Shown: positions 9,183-18,217, counted from the first letter of the stretch. The stretch is 64,000 nucleotides of DNA from Streptococcus sp. 29892 (GCF_032594935.1 NZ_CP118734.1:1991714-2055713); one strand, 5' to 3'. Notes: generated from the sequence alone by a model not told the origin. Made by a program: numbers and translations.

Positions 9183-9207
9183 AGAAAACACCTCCTATAA
9201 AGAGGTG
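9183..9207 (-). terminator. Terminator of the blaI-M56 operon
   Basis: On the minus strand CACCTC pairs with GAGGTG over a seven-base loop, followed by TTTTCTT, 8 bp after the M56 gene stop. Confidence 0.8.
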
Positions 9208-9214
9208 CTCTATA

Positions 9215-10702
9215 TTAGTCATCGGAATCATCTACATCATCTGTATCATCGCTGACATCTACATCATCACTTGTATCAACAGGAGGAATATAGGTTGTCG
9301 GTGGAGTTAAGGAGGTAGTGGAGCTAGCTGGAGTTTCTACTACATTGGACACAGGAGCTTGATATGTAGTCGTCGCAGAACCAGTTGAAGTATCTACTGT
9401 ACTAGTTGCACTTGTCGTTGTCACAACAGTCGCTGAACTCGTAGTAGTAGTTTGAGAGCTAGCTGGTTGAGAAGAAGAGGAAGACACAAGTTTCAAGGTT
9501 TCTTTTTCAACTTTCCTTACTTGTTTCGTCAACTTATCAACTTGGATATTGTAGCCAGTTTCTCCTTTAGAAAATGCAACAAGGAAGTAGGTAGATTCTT
9601 CCGTCACTTTCACATCTTTGACATCTGACTGCTTGAAGTTTTGGTCTTTTAGAGCCGCTTCTAAGGCTTGCTTATCGGACAAACCTTCCTCTTGAATGAC
9701 TTGATCCACTTGATTTTCTGTCATTGCTACAACAAAAATAGAACCTGAAAAGACCAAGGCCACGGTCATAAAGGTTGTGACCAACAGACCAAGTGAGCGT
9801 ATAGGAAGCCGATTATCCATAATCGCAATAATACGACGCTTGAGATTAAACTTATTTGAATAGAAACAGCTAGAAAGCAGGACTGGCTGCTGACTCTTAT
9901 GGATCATGGTGATAATGGTTTCACCATAAAAAGAACGGTAGGCTTGATCACGTTGACTGAGAACGCTGTGATCACAGTAACTCTCTGCAGCTTCCTGTAC
10001 TTCCTTGCAGGCAAAGGCCACAATCGGGTTAAACCAGTGGGCAGCCTTCACAAGCAGAACCAATAAATTGGCATATATATCCCTATGTTTATAGTGGGTC
10101 AACTCATGTTCAAAAATAAGATCCAGTTCCTCATCTGTATAGTCTGTCGCCGGCAAAAGCACAATGGGATGACGCAGTCCAAAAATCATGGGACTGGAAA
10201 CCTGTGGATAGTAGAACAGACGAATGTCCTTCTTGATACCAAACTCTTCTTTGATAATATGAAAATTCTCTAAAATCCTTAAGTCAGAAATAGGTGCTCC
10301 CCATCTCTTCAAAAGGTTGCTGAATTTCATATAGGCAAAGATTGAACGCCCCAGCACCGTCGTAAAACCTATTAACCAAATGACCAAGAAAATCTGTAGC
10401 CAAGGTAAGCCAAGGAAAATATCCACCAAGTTGGGTTGACTAGTGGTTGCTGAGCTAGCTACAGTACCTGTCGTTTCAATAGCAGTCGACACTGCCTTAG
10501 GACTGTGCTCAATAGTGACCAAACCCGAACCAAAACGAGGTCTAAAAGGAAAAAGCAGACTAGCCAACAAGGCCAACCAGGTCAGATAACGAACCCTAGC
10601 GGAAACCCTATTTTTTAATAAGATAAACAAGCCACTGACTACCAAAATCAATGCCGATGTATATAAACTCATTAGGAAAAAACGCAAGATGAGTGATGAC
10701 AT
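9215..10702 (-). CDS. M56 family (BlaR1-like) membrane peptidase with PepSY-like outer domain
   Basis: A 495-residue sensor-peptidase like BlaR1/MecR1, which on signal cleaves or inactivates a BlaI-type repressor. Hydrophobic segments lie near residues 5-28, 38-53, 96-122 and 303-327. The zinc motif HELTH is at 199-203 and the probable third ligand is a Glu in EVQEAAESYCD (about 234-244). In BlaR1 the outer domain binds penicillin; here the part after the last membrane segment (about 330-402) resembles a PepSY domain (ALEAALKDQ...YNIQVDKLTKQV), followed by a Ser/Thr-rich stretch and a strongly acidic Asp/Ser tail at 477-495. The gene starts 20 bp after the repressor gene, so the two form an operon. 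The signal is unknown; beta-lactam sensing is not supported by this domain set. Confidence 0.87.
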   Translation of the reverse strand: MSSLILRFFLMSLYTSALILVVSGLFILLKNRVSARVRYLTWLALLASLLFPFRPRFGSGLVTIEHSPKAVSTAIETTGTVASSATTSQPNLVDIFLGLPWLQIFLVIWLIGFTTVLGRSIFAYMKFSNLLKRWGAPISDLRILENFHIIKEEFGIKKDIRLFYYPQVSSPMIFGLRHPIVLLPATDYTDEELDLIFEHELTHYKHRDIYANLLVLLVKAAHWFNPIVAFACKEVQEAAESYCDHSVLSQRDQAYRSFYGETIITMIHKSQQPVLLSSCFYSNKFNLKRRIIAIMDNRLPIRSLGLLVTTFMTVALVFSGSIFVVAMTENQVDQVIQEEGLSDKQALEAALKDQNFKQSDVKDVKVTEESTYFLVAFSKGETGYNIQVDKLTKQVRKVEKETLKLVSSSSSQPASSQTTTTSSATVVTTTSATSTVDTSTGSATTTYQAPVSNVVETPASSTTSLTPPTTYIPPVDTSDDVDVSDDTDDVDDSDD

Positions 10703-10722
10703 TTCAAATCTCCAACTATATA

Positions 10723-11091
10723 TTATTTATTCAACAAGCTCCTTAACTCATCCAGTTCATCGGCTGACAAAGCATTGGAGGAGAAGAGGGTTTTGACCAG
10801 ACCACCAAGCGAGTTCCCTTGGTAACGATCTAAAAAATTTGATGTTTCAACCGCCATATATTCTTCTTCAGACACAATGGCTGTATAGTGACGCTCTCGG
10901 CCACTTCGCTCACTCTTCAAAAAACCTTTTTCAGTTAAACGGGCAAGAATGGTCAATAAGGTTTGGGGCTTCCAGTGATTTTCTTCTCCCAAGTTACTAA
11001 TAATTTGAGCTGAGGTCACTGGGTTTGGCAAGTGCCAAATGGTTCTTAAGACTGTAAATTCTGTATCGGGTAGACGTTTTAAATCATTCAT
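10723..11091 (-). CDS. BlaI/MecI/CopY family repressor
   Basis: A winged-helix repressor of 122 residues, full length for the family. The N-terminal DNA-binding part contains LPDTEFTVLRTIWHLPNPVTSAQII and the recognition region WKPQTLLTILARLTEKGFL; the C-terminal part is the dimerisation region, where BlaI and MecI are cleaved. It is first in an operon with the M56 peptidase and its own promoter carries the operator found at the PepSY and VTC units, so autoregulation is likely. CopY-type copper control is less likely: no Cys-X-Cys copper motif is seen at the C terminus and there are no copper genes nearby. Confidence 0.9.
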   Translation of the reverse strand: MNDLKRLPDTEFTVLRTIWHLPNPVTSAQIISNLGEENHWKPQTLLTILARLTEKGFLKSERSGRERHYTAIVSEEEYMAVETSNFLDRYQGNSLGGLVKTLFSSNALSADELDELRSLLNK

Positions 11092-11119
11092 ACTTGAAAT
11101 CCTCTCTTCTTTCTCTATT

Positions 11120-11148
11120 ATTCTACACTTGTCGTTTTAAAATGTCAA
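11120..11148 (-). promoter_or_regulatory. Promoter of the blaI-M56 operon with BlaI-type operator
   Basis: On the minus strand TTGACA (11148-11143), 17-bp spacer, TAGAAT (11125-11120). TACACTTGTC at 11124-11133 overlaps the -10. The sequence is almost identical to the PepSY promoter over the whole -35 to -10 interval. Confidence 0.8.
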
Positions 11149-11187
11149 CTATCCTCACTTACTATTAACAAAGTATTCTGAACAAGA

Positions 11188-11214
11188 GAAAAACTCAGCC
11201 GAAACTGAGTTTTA
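11188..11214 (-). terminator. Terminator of the GH3-glycosyltransferase unit
   Basis: On the minus strand AAAACTCAG pairs with CTGAGTTTT over a six-base loop, with a T-rich tail; the stem overlaps the stop codon of the glycosyltransferase. Confidence 0.75.
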
Positions 11215-12225
11215 GTTAAAACCATAAATTCTTTTAGCGATTTTATAGACGGCATTGGAAATTTTTCGCCCTGGGTAACCATAAAGATTGGTCAACTGCC
11301 CGAGTAATCCTTTGCGGACAATCTTAAAGAGTGCAGGATTATTATCACGAATATAGTGCCATAATTCCTGCTTTTTCATCATATGCTCAGCAGTACCAGC
11401 TCGATTAAGAAGGGCACAGGAGATGATAGTGGTAATTTCTACATGATTGAGCAGGTAACTTCGCAAATCAGTATTGTCAATGGCATTTAAATCCAAATTA
11501 TCTACTAAAATTCGATTAACTTTTAACTGTTGGTCAATCCTCTTAATCATAACAGATTCATTGACAGACTGGTCATTTCGTCCAATAAAATACCGATAAA
11601 AATCTACAGGAAGATAGTACATGGTTTTCACTGCCTGTAAGGGGGTAAATACGAAAATATTATCCACATAAAAGGTATGCTCTGGCAGAGCTAGACCAAC
11701 CTCCCTTAGCAAATCTGTCCTGTAAATGAGAGAATGCATCATCATGTATTGCCCCTTAGAAAAGGCACCCACATCCTCCCAACCGAAAATTCGATTTTCT
11801 GGCAGAACATCCTGATAGGACATGGTTTTCTTCCGAGATTGTCCTTCTTTTTCGTAAACAAAATTGGAAATGAAGGCATCAACAGGTGTACTTGCTTCTT
11901 CTAAGGCCTGTAGACTTTCCAAAATCTTCAGATAGGCTCTGGTATCCACCCAGTCATCTGAATCAACTACCTTAAAATACTTACCTTCAGCCTCACGAAT
12001 CCCTGTATTGACAGCTCCGCCATGGCCTTTATTTTCTTGATAAATAGTCCGTACATTTGAAAATTGATTGGCAAGCTCCTCTGCGATTTCCTGAGTTCGG
12101 TCTGTTGAACCATCGTTAATAATCAGAATTTCAACCTTGTCCCCACCCATTACAAGGGAATGAACACAGTAATGAAGGTAGGCCTCCGAATTATAACTCG
12201 GTATGGCAATGCTTAGTAAGGTCAT
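11212..12225 (-). CDS. Family 2 glycosyltransferase
   Basis: GT-A fold glycosyltransferase of 337 residues that should transfer a sugar from a nucleotide donor to a glycan acceptor at the inner membrane face. Visible motifs are SIAIPSYNSE at the N terminus, ILIINDGSTD (about 36-45), GHGGAVNTG and the metal-binding DSDDW. No membrane segments are evident. The ATG at 12223-12225 was chosen because GGAG lies six bases upstream; two further in-frame starts exist just before it. It follows the GH3 gene by 44 bp and shares its terminator, so the two are likely cotranscribed. Donor and acceptor are unknown. Confidence 0.85.
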   Translation of the reverse strand: MTLLSIAIPSYNSEAYLHYCVHSLVMGGDKVEILIINDGSTDRTQEIAEELANQFSNVRTIYQENKGHGGAVNTGIREAEGKYFKVVDSDDWVDTRAYLKILESLQALEEASTPVDAFISNFVYEKEGQSRKKTMSYQDVLPENRIFGWEDVGAFSKGQYMMMHSLIYRTDLLREVGLALPEHTFYVDNIFVFTPLQAVKTMYYLPVDFYRYFIGRNDQSVNESVMIKRIDQQLKVNRILVDNLDLNAIDNTDLRSYLLNHVEITTIISCALLNRAGTAEHMMKKQELWHYIRDNNPALFKIVRKGLLGQLTNLYGYPGRKISNAVYKIAKRIYGFN

Positions 12226-12269
12226 CTTTCTCTCCATTTGACACAATTTGTTACTATTCTATCACATTT

Positions 12270-14672
12270 TTAGGAAAGTTGCTTTTGATATTTTCTTTTT
12301 GCTTGATAGGCTCTCCATAGTTGGCCTAAGCCCTTGAAAAAATGGCCATTGACAATTGTTAGAATCCCTTCCACCATCGGTAAATCGAGCAGGTCACCTG
12401 TCATCTTTGCCATTGCCCTAAATGGCATATTATAAAGGAACAGCAGGTTCAAGTCAGGAGTCCCTTTCTGCTCTGCTTTTTTCAGTAAGCCAGCCAATAG
12501 TTTATGCACACCACGTGCCAAGCCACTCTTCGCAAATTGGAGTTTCAAAACTGGATCGTTCAGGCTCAGTTCTTGACCAATTTTCCAGGTTTCTTCTGGA
12601 ACTGGACGTCCAAGCAATTGTGCAAAATCCTGCTCTGAAACAGCCTGCACTTGGGCTGTCAGATAAGTCAGAAGATGTTCTGAAGCAGGAAATTGGTCTA
12701 CAGTGCCTTCTCGGGTAATCTCGCCAACTAAGCGAATATCCTGACTACTTGCACCTACATACAAGAGATAATTTCCAGCCTCTACTTCAAATTTGCCTGT
12801 CTCTTTATTAAAATAACGGAACGTATAGTCCTCAAAAGGAATAAAAATCTGTTTGGACTCGCCTGCTTTTATAAATACTTTTTTAAAGCCTTTTAACTCC
12901 TTTGCAGGGCGGTAAATCTGACTATCTTCTTTGCCTATGTACAATTGGATAATTTCAGCCCCATCTACCATTCCTGTATTAGTGATTGTGACAGAAACCC
13001 CTGATTCAGACACTTCTAATTGACTGTAAGAAAAGTCTGTGTAGGACAATCCATAACCAAAGGGATACTTGACAGCCTTGTCAAGGCTTGTAAAGTAACG
13101 GTAGCCTACATAGAGAGCTTCCTTATAGAGGGCAAAATCGCCTCCCGCTGGATAGTCATCCGAAGATGGAACATCTGCAAGATTAACAGGATATGTTTCA
13201 CTTAGTTTTCCTGATGGGTTGACACGTCCTGTCAAGGTATCTAACATGGCTCTGGCACCAGCTTCTCCTGATAGATAGCCGTGAAAAACCGCATCTACAT
13301 CCACATCCCAACTCATATCCACAACTGAACCAGCTGATAGGACAACAACGATTTTTTTACCTGTCCCTACCAAGGCATTCAGTAAGGATAACTGGTTTTT
13401 AGGGAGACGTATATGATGACGATCCAAGCCCTCACTTTCACTCATTTCATCTAGCCCCATATAGTAAAGAACAAGTTCCGCTTGGTTTGCAAGATTGATA
13501 GCCCTGTCAACTAACACCCTATCTTCTTTATCTACACGTTGATAGCCTTGTTCGTAACCAAGGACATTTAATGGATAATCTGCGATGCAATCCACTGTTT
13601 TATCTAATTGTCTTGTATTGATTAAAGAAGAACCTGCTCCCTGATAGCGAGGATTTTGGGCAAATTCTCCGATGAGAGCTATTTTTGTCTCACTAGATAA
13701 GGGCAAGATCTGATCCTTATTTTTTAATAGCACAATGCTCTCAGTGGCAGCCTGACGGGCCAATTCATGTTGTTCAGAATAATCTACAGCTTGTTTTTCA
13801 GCATTAGCCAACTCTAAAACTACATCAATCAGCTCATCCACGCGCTCATTCAATACCTGCTCGGATAGACGACCAGACTGAATAGCGTCAATGATTTCCT
13901 TTTGACCGACCTTCTTAGTACCTGGCATTTCCAAATGACTACCATTTTCAACACCGAGGACATGGTCATTGGAGCCACCCCAATCCGATACGACAAAGCC
14001 AGTAAAGCCCCATTCGTCACGAAGAATGTCACGCAAGAGGCGCTTGTCTTCATTAGCATAGACACCGTTTATTTTGTTATAGGCAGACATGATTGCCTTT
14101 GGATTTCCTTCACGCACAGCAATCTCAAATCCTGTCAGATAGAGCTCTCTCAGTGTGCGCTCGTCTACAATGGAGTCTGAAGCCATACGTCGCAATTCCT
14201 GACTGTTTACAGCAAAATGCTTAGGCGTTGCCGCAACACCTTGCGACTGCATTCCCCGAATCATTGCGGCCGCCAGTTTTCCCGCTTGATATGGATCTTC
14301 TGAATAATACTCAAAGTTTCGACCACATAAGGGACTGCGCTTGATATTAAGCCCCGGACCCAAAATGACATTGACACCCAAGCTGTTTGCTTCCGCGCCG
14401 AGACCTTGTCCGACACGTTCAACTAGATCTACATCCCAAGAATTTGCCAAGGTAGCAGCTGTTGGGAAACAAGTTGCAGGGACAGAGGCATTCAGCCCTA
14501 AGTGATCACCTTCACCTTCTTGCTTGCGAATTCCATGTGGTCCATCAGACAAAAAGATAGATGGAATTCCTTTTTCAGGATAATCCTTTGTTTCCCAAAC
14601 AGATTTTCCTGACATGAGAGCTGCTTTTTCTTCCAATGTTAAACGATTAATAATCTTCTGATGCTTCATCAT
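12270..14672 (-). CDS. Glycoside hydrolase family 3 (beta-glucosidase-like)
   Basis: An 800-residue GH3 enzyme without signal peptide, so probably cytosolic. Domain order is the usual one: TIM-barrel-like domain (about 10-290) with LSDGPHGIR, KHFAVNSQE (Lys151-His152) and the nucleophile Asp230 in VVSDW; a second alpha/beta domain with SESEGLDR carrying the likely acid/base Glu; a fibronectin-III-like domain (starting after GYGLSYTDFSYS); and a C-terminal extension of about 120 residues. Family activities include beta-glucosidase, xylosidase and N-acetylglucosaminidase; the specificity is not evident. The promoter carries LytTR-type repeats identical to those of the 15308-18217 unit. Two ATG codons in tandem (14670, 14667) are both plausible after GAGG. 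Confidence 0.92.
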   Translation of the reverse strand: MMKHQKIINRLTLEEKAALMSGKSVWETKDYPEKGIPSIFLSDGPHGIRKQEGEGDHLGLNASVPATCFPTAATLANSWDVDLVERVGQGLGAEANSLGVNVILGPGLNIKRSPLCGRNFEYYSEDPYQAGKLAAAMIRGMQSQGVAATPKHFAVNSQELRRMASDSIVDERTLRELYLTGFEIAVREGNPKAIMSAYNKINGVYANEDKRLLRDILRDEWGFTGFVVSDWGGSNDHVLGVENGSHLEMPGTKKVGQKEIIDAIQSGRLSEQVLNERVDELIDVVLELANAEKQAVDYSEQHELARQAATESIVLLKNKDQILPLSSETKIALIGEFAQNPRYQGAGSSLINTRQLDKTVDCIADYPLNVLGYEQGYQRVDKEDRVLVDRAINLANQAELVLYYMGLDEMSESEGLDRHHIRLPKNQLSLLNALVGTGKKIVVVLSAGSVVDMSWDVDVDAVFHGYLSGEAGARAMLDTLTGRVNPSGKLSETYPVNLADVPSSDDYPAGGDFALYKEALYVGYRYFTSLDKAVKYPFGYGLSYTDFSYSQLEVSESGVSVTITNTGMVDGAEIIQLYIGKEDSQIYRPAKELKGFKKVFIKAGESKQIFIPFEDYTFRYFNKETGKFEVEAGNYLLYVGASSQDIRLVGEITREGTVDQFPASEHLLTYLTAQVQAVSEQDFAQLLGRPVPEETWKIGQELSLNDPVLKLQFAKSGLARGVHKLLAGLLKKAEQKGTPDLNLLFLYNMPFRAMAKMTGDLLDLPMVEGILTIVNGHFFKGLGQLWRAYQAKRKYQKQLS

Positions 14673-14700
14673 CTTTTCCTCATTCTATTTCTTTACCACT

Positions 14701-14730
14701 ATCATATCAGACTACACAAGCAATTAAAAC
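14701..14730 (-). promoter_or_regulatory. Probable activator-dependent promoter of the GH3-GT2 unit
   Basis: On the minus strand GTTTTA (weak -35, 14730-14725), 18-bp spacer, TATGAT (14706-14701). The direct repeats at 14732-14768 abut the -35. Confidence 0.6.
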
Positions 14731-14731
14731 G

Positions 14732-14768
14732 CTTTCTTCATAATCTGTACGATTTTAGGCATAATCTG
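14732..14768 (-). promoter_or_regulatory. LytTR-type direct repeats, copy 1
   Basis: CATAATCTG occurs at 14739-14747 and 14760-14768 with a 21-bp period (9-bp repeats, 12-bp spacer), the usual architecture for LytTR regulators. The 17 bp CTTTCTTCATAATCTGT are identical to the block at 18304-18320, and the distance to the -10 box is 25 bp at both sites. Confidence 0.72.
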
Positions 14769-14772
14769 CTAT

Positions 14773-14806
14773 AAAAAATCTCCCCAGAAAATACTAGGGA
14801 GATTGT
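14773..14806 (-). terminator. Terminator of the GH3-gtrA unit
   Basis: On the minus strand AATCTCCC pairs with GGGAGATT across an eleven-base loop, followed by TTTTTA, 12 bp after the GtrA gene stop. Confidence 0.8.
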
Positions 14807-14818
14807 GTTCATCACTTC

Positions 14819-15298
14819 TTATTTCATGATTACAAACTTCATCATCGGATAGTTGACAGCCACTTGGACAAAGATATTGACCCAGTTGGCTGCTGTCTGT
14901 GCCCAACCCAAACTCAAGCCCCATGATGTAAAAAGCTGAGTAGTGTAGGGTGGTAGCACAATGGACAAAATTCCTGCAACTAGAACAGTTATGATATACC
15001 AATGGAGGGTTTTGGAAATATCATTTTCTGCTCCAAAGACCAACTTCCTTTGTACAATGTAATTGACAACTTGCGCTGCTACATAGGCCAAGAGGAAGGA
15101 GAGAAAGCCGTTCAAACCGCCATTTTCTACGGAATAATGGAAGATGAACCAGTGAAATGGCTGACTTGACAAGGCTGTAAAGAGGAAATTTGTTGACAAC
15201 CAAAGAACACAGAAATTTGTAATGGTCGCTATGTTTGATAACACATTAAACTTGATAAATTCCCACAAGTCTGGGTGTTTGGCAATCCATTCTTTCAT
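14819..15298 (-). CDS. GtrA family membrane protein
   Basis: A 159-residue GtrA-like protein with four hydrophobic segments (about 14-40, 62-82, 96-118 and 130-155). Family members are thought to flip polyprenyl-phosphate-linked sugars or help synthesise surface polysaccharides and teichoic acid decorations. AAGGAG precedes the ATG by five bases. It starts 9 bp after the stop of the membrane-anchored GH3 gene and is followed by a terminator, so it is the second gene of that operon; with the nearby glycosyltransferase this suggests sugar export linked to glycan modification (inference). Confidence 0.82.
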   Translation of the reverse strand: MKEWIAKHPDLWEFIKFNVLSNIATITNFCVLWLSTNFLFTALSSQPFHWFIFHYSVENGGLNGFLSFLLAYVAAQVVNYIVQRKLVFGAENDISKTLHWYIITVLVAGILSIVLPPYTTQLFTSWGLSLGWAQTAANWVNIFVQVAVNYPMMKFVIMK

Positions 15299-15307
15299 AC
15301 GGTCTCC

Positions 15308-18217
15308 TTACTTATTTTTCAAGCGATTAGCACGCATACGTTTCATCGACTTGATGATACCGCGAGTTGGGATAATGAATAAGAGAATTGCTATTAGCCC
15401 CAAGATTACAGTAGCGATATACAGCCAGTACATCCACTGTGGACGAACACGAGAAACTGTATCACCTTTTCCGAGACCGTTCATTGCATTACTATTAACA
15501 ATACGGTATAAGATAGAACGGGTTGCATTTCTTAATTGATTTACTACAGTAGCATTGTATTCATCATCTTCCAACTTCCAAAGAGTTGAATCTGTATTCA
15601 ACCATAAATTTGTTCCAGCTGCAAGTCCCTCGCGGTAATCTGCATAAGCAAAAGTTGCAAAAGATGCCTGGTCTGTTGTGGCAACACCATTGAAGCCCCA
15701 TTCGTTGCGGAGTGTTCCAGTCATCAAACCATAGTGTGCACCAGCCCATTCTCCACCAATACGATTCATAGCCGTCATAACACCACTGGCATCTGCGTCA
15801 CGAACACCTTGTTCAAACGGACGAAGGTAAAGCTCGCGAATAGACTGTTCATTTGCGAACATAGCTCCACCAATACGGTTGGTCTCTGTATCGTTCAAAG
15901 CATAGTGTTTCATGGTTACAATAACACCTTTTGATTGAACTCCCTTAATTTCACTTGCATTCAATTTTGCAGAAAGGAAACTATCTTCCGAGAAGTATTC
16001 AAAGTTTCGACCGCCAAATGGAAGTCTGTGCAAGTTCACGCCTGGTGCATACCAACCAGTTACTCCAATATGGATACTATCATTACCAATAGCAACACCT
16101 ACACGCTCCATCAACTCTGTATTCCAAGTTGCCCCCATAACAACTTGGACAGGGTAAGCTGTTGCTGATTTTCCACCAACCAATGTACTTGAGAATCCTG
16201 CAGGCCCATCTTTAAATATTGTTGCAGGAAGGTTGATTTGCTCAATTGCTATTGTTGCATAGCCGCCATTACGCACGAGCTCATCCATATCCTCAACCGT
16301 TAATTGATTTAAGAGAGTATCCCAGAGAGGATCATCAAAATCCAGACCTCTCATATCAATAGCATCTAAATGTCCAATTTTTTCATCCTCAGTTCCTGTA
16401 ATTGGCATTTCTGCATTCTCGTTTTCCAAATTTTTGATTGCCAAGAGTGCTAACAATTCCTTAGTCGCTTCCATCTCTCCTTCTGAATACACTTTTGGCC
16501 AAGTACCTTCCCAGTTACTTCGTGAAAGATAAATAGCCGCATCATCGTAAGTTTTAATATCCGCATCAGTAAATTGGTTAACAATATTTTCACCCGTGAC
16601 TAATGAAACAGAATATGTCTTTGTATCCAAATCAGCTACTTCATGACGAGAAACCATATCAGCATTCCCGTTCTCATCCATACCGTTAGCTGTTGACTTT
16701 CCTTTAGCTGTAAGTATATTGTTTACAGCCTCATGAGAATCTTTAGCTACTGTAAAGTAGTAAGTCCCCGCATCAACGATATAAGTACCTACCCCCTTAC
16801 TGTCGTAAGTTTTCAATTCTTCCTTGGGAACAGTAATTGTCACAGTTTCTGACTGACCTGCATCAAGTTCTGCTGTTTTTGCAAATCCCACTAATTCAAC
16901 AGCCGATTTTTCAATACCATTTTTCTGGTCGTATTCAGTGTATGGTGATTGTTTATACAATTGAACAACTTCCTTACCAGAGACAGATCCAGTATTTTTT
17001 ACAGTAACACTAATTTCAAATGCATCCGCAGTTTCATGTTGAATGTAGTTACTATATTCAAAATCTGTATATGATAAACCGTATCCAAATGGATATTGTA
17101 CCGTTGAAGTATAATTATAATTACCTGAATTTTCACGCCCTAGAACAACATCCTCATAGCGTGTTTCATAATAACGGTAGCCAACATAGATCCCCTCACT
17201 ATATACTAGATATTTATTCGCTTTGTCAACTTTAGAATTTGTAATACTATAGTCACCGAGATTAGCTACCGCTGGTGCAGAGAAAACATCATAAGCATAA
17301 GTATCAGTTAAATGCCCAGATGGATTGACATCACCGTTCAATACTTTTCCAATAGCATTTATCCCAGTTTGACCCACTGCACCAACCCAAATTGCTGCAT
17401 CGATTTCGTAGGTTTCAAGAAAGTCTAATTCCATTGTATTTGTTGTATTTAAAATAACAACAACTTTTTCAAAATGCTCATTTGCCATTTCTAAAAGAGC
17501 TTTTTCATTAGAATCTAGCTCAAGATAGTGACTACCAGTTGATAGATTGGTAGTTGGAATATCTGCACTTTCACCACCTGTACGACCGATTACAACAACT
17601 GCAACATCGTCATAATTTTTGAAGGAGTCAATTACCTCATCCGTATAAACATTCACGGGAACCTCATTTACAGCAAATTCACCTTTTCCAAAAACATCTG
17701 GAGCTGTTTTACGATAATCTTTTCCTTGCCCAGTAGCATAAAAATCCCAAACAGTTTCATTTACCTCATAGCCAGCAGCCATCATGCTATCTTTCAAAGT
17801 CGGTAATCCTTCAGAACTTACTGAGCCAGACCCTCCACCACCATACACAAAATCTACTGAATTTTGACCTAAGAGGGTCACTTTAAGATTCTGAGCTAAA
17901 GGAAGAGCCTTAGATTGATTACGTAAAAGAACAATTCCCTCTTCCTCTACTTCTTGTGCTAAGTCTTGACCCGCTTTCTTCCACTCTTCTTCTGAACTAA
18001 AATCAGAAGTAAAATAATCTGTCGATTCTGAATTTTTAGCAGTATCCTCTATCTGACTTGAAGTATGTCCTAAAAAATTCGAAATAAGTGCCTGATAACG
18101 CGGTGTCACCAAATTGGCAGCAACTAGTACGCCGATAATAACAATTGCGAGAAGATATGAAATCGTTCTTCCAATACCTTTTAGAAATCCCAATAAGATT
18201 TTTTTCAATCCTTCCAT
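15308..18217 (-). CDS. Membrane-anchored glycoside hydrolase family 3 with swapped domain order
   Basis: A 969-residue protein with one membrane segment near each end (about 17-36 and 930-953). Between them the GH3 parts appear in reversed order: the alpha/beta C-domain first (about 75-320, with VYGGGGSGSV, TGGESAD and VNPSGHLTDTYAYD), then the fibronectin-III-like domain (about 385-490, after GYGLSYTDFEYS), then the catalytic barrel (about 640-905) with KDGPAGFS, GGRNFEYFSED, MKHYALND and the nucleophile in GVATTDQ, where the ordinary family has SDW. The first membrane segment would place the enzyme outside, anchored. Permuted GH3 enzymes are known in other bacteria. GGAGG lies before the ATG; repeats and promoter match those of the other GH3 unit. 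Substrate unknown. Confidence 0.9.
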   Translation of the reverse strand: MEGLKKILLGFLKGIGRTISYLLAIVIIGVLVAANLVTPRYQALISNFLGHTSSQIEDTAKNSESTDYFTSDFSSEEEWKKAGQDLAQEVEEEGIVLLRNQSKALPLAQNLKVTLLGQNSVDFVYGGGGSGSVSSEGLPTLKDSMMAAGYEVNETVWDFYATGQGKDYRKTAPDVFGKGEFAVNEVPVNVYTDEVIDSFKNYDDVAVVVIGRTGGESADIPTTNLSTGSHYLELDSNEKALLEMANEHFEKVVVILNTTNTMELDFLETYEIDAAIWVGAVGQTGINAIGKVLNGDVNPSGHLTDTYAYDVFSAPAVANLGDYSITNSKVDKANKYLVYSEGIYVGYRYYETRYEDVVLGRENSGNYNYTSTVQYPFGYGLSYTDFEYSNYIQHETADAFEISVTVKNTGSVSGKEVVQLYKQSPYTEYDQKNGIEKSAVELVGFAKTAELDAGQSETVTITVPKEELKTYDSKGVGTYIVDAGTYYFTVAKDSHEAVNNILTAKGKSTANGMDENGNADMVSRHEVADLDTKTYSVSLVTGENIVNQFTDADIKTYDDAAIYLSRSNWEGTWPKVYSEGEMEATKELLALLAIKNLENENAEMPITGTEDEKIGHLDAIDMRGLDFDDPLWDTLLNQLTVEDMDELVRNGGYATIAIEQINLPATIFKDGPAGFSSTLVGGKSATAYPVQVVMGATWNTELMERVGVAIGNDSIHIGVTGWYAPGVNLHRLPFGGRNFEYFSEDSFLSAKLNASEIKGVQSKGVIVTMKHYALNDTETNRIGGAMFANEQSIRELYLRPFEQGVRDADASGVMTAMNRIGGEWAGAHYGLMTGTLRNEWGFNGVATTDQASFATFAYADYREGLAAGTNLWLNTDSTLWKLEDDEYNATVVNQLRNATRSILYRIVNSNAMNGLGKGDTVSRVRPQWMYWLYIATVILGLIAILLFIIPTRGIIKSMKRMRANRLKNK

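Noticed and set aside
9215..10702. Beta-lactam resistance sensor
   Set aside because: Only the peptidase half matches BlaR1. The penicillin-binding outer domain is missing and no beta-lactamase or alternative penicillin-binding protein gene is adjacent.
10723..11091. CopY-type copper regulator
   Set aside because: The operator would also fit CopY, but no C-terminal copper-binding Cys motif and no copper ATPase or chaperone gene are present; the BlaI-like pairing with an M56 peptidase is a better explanation.
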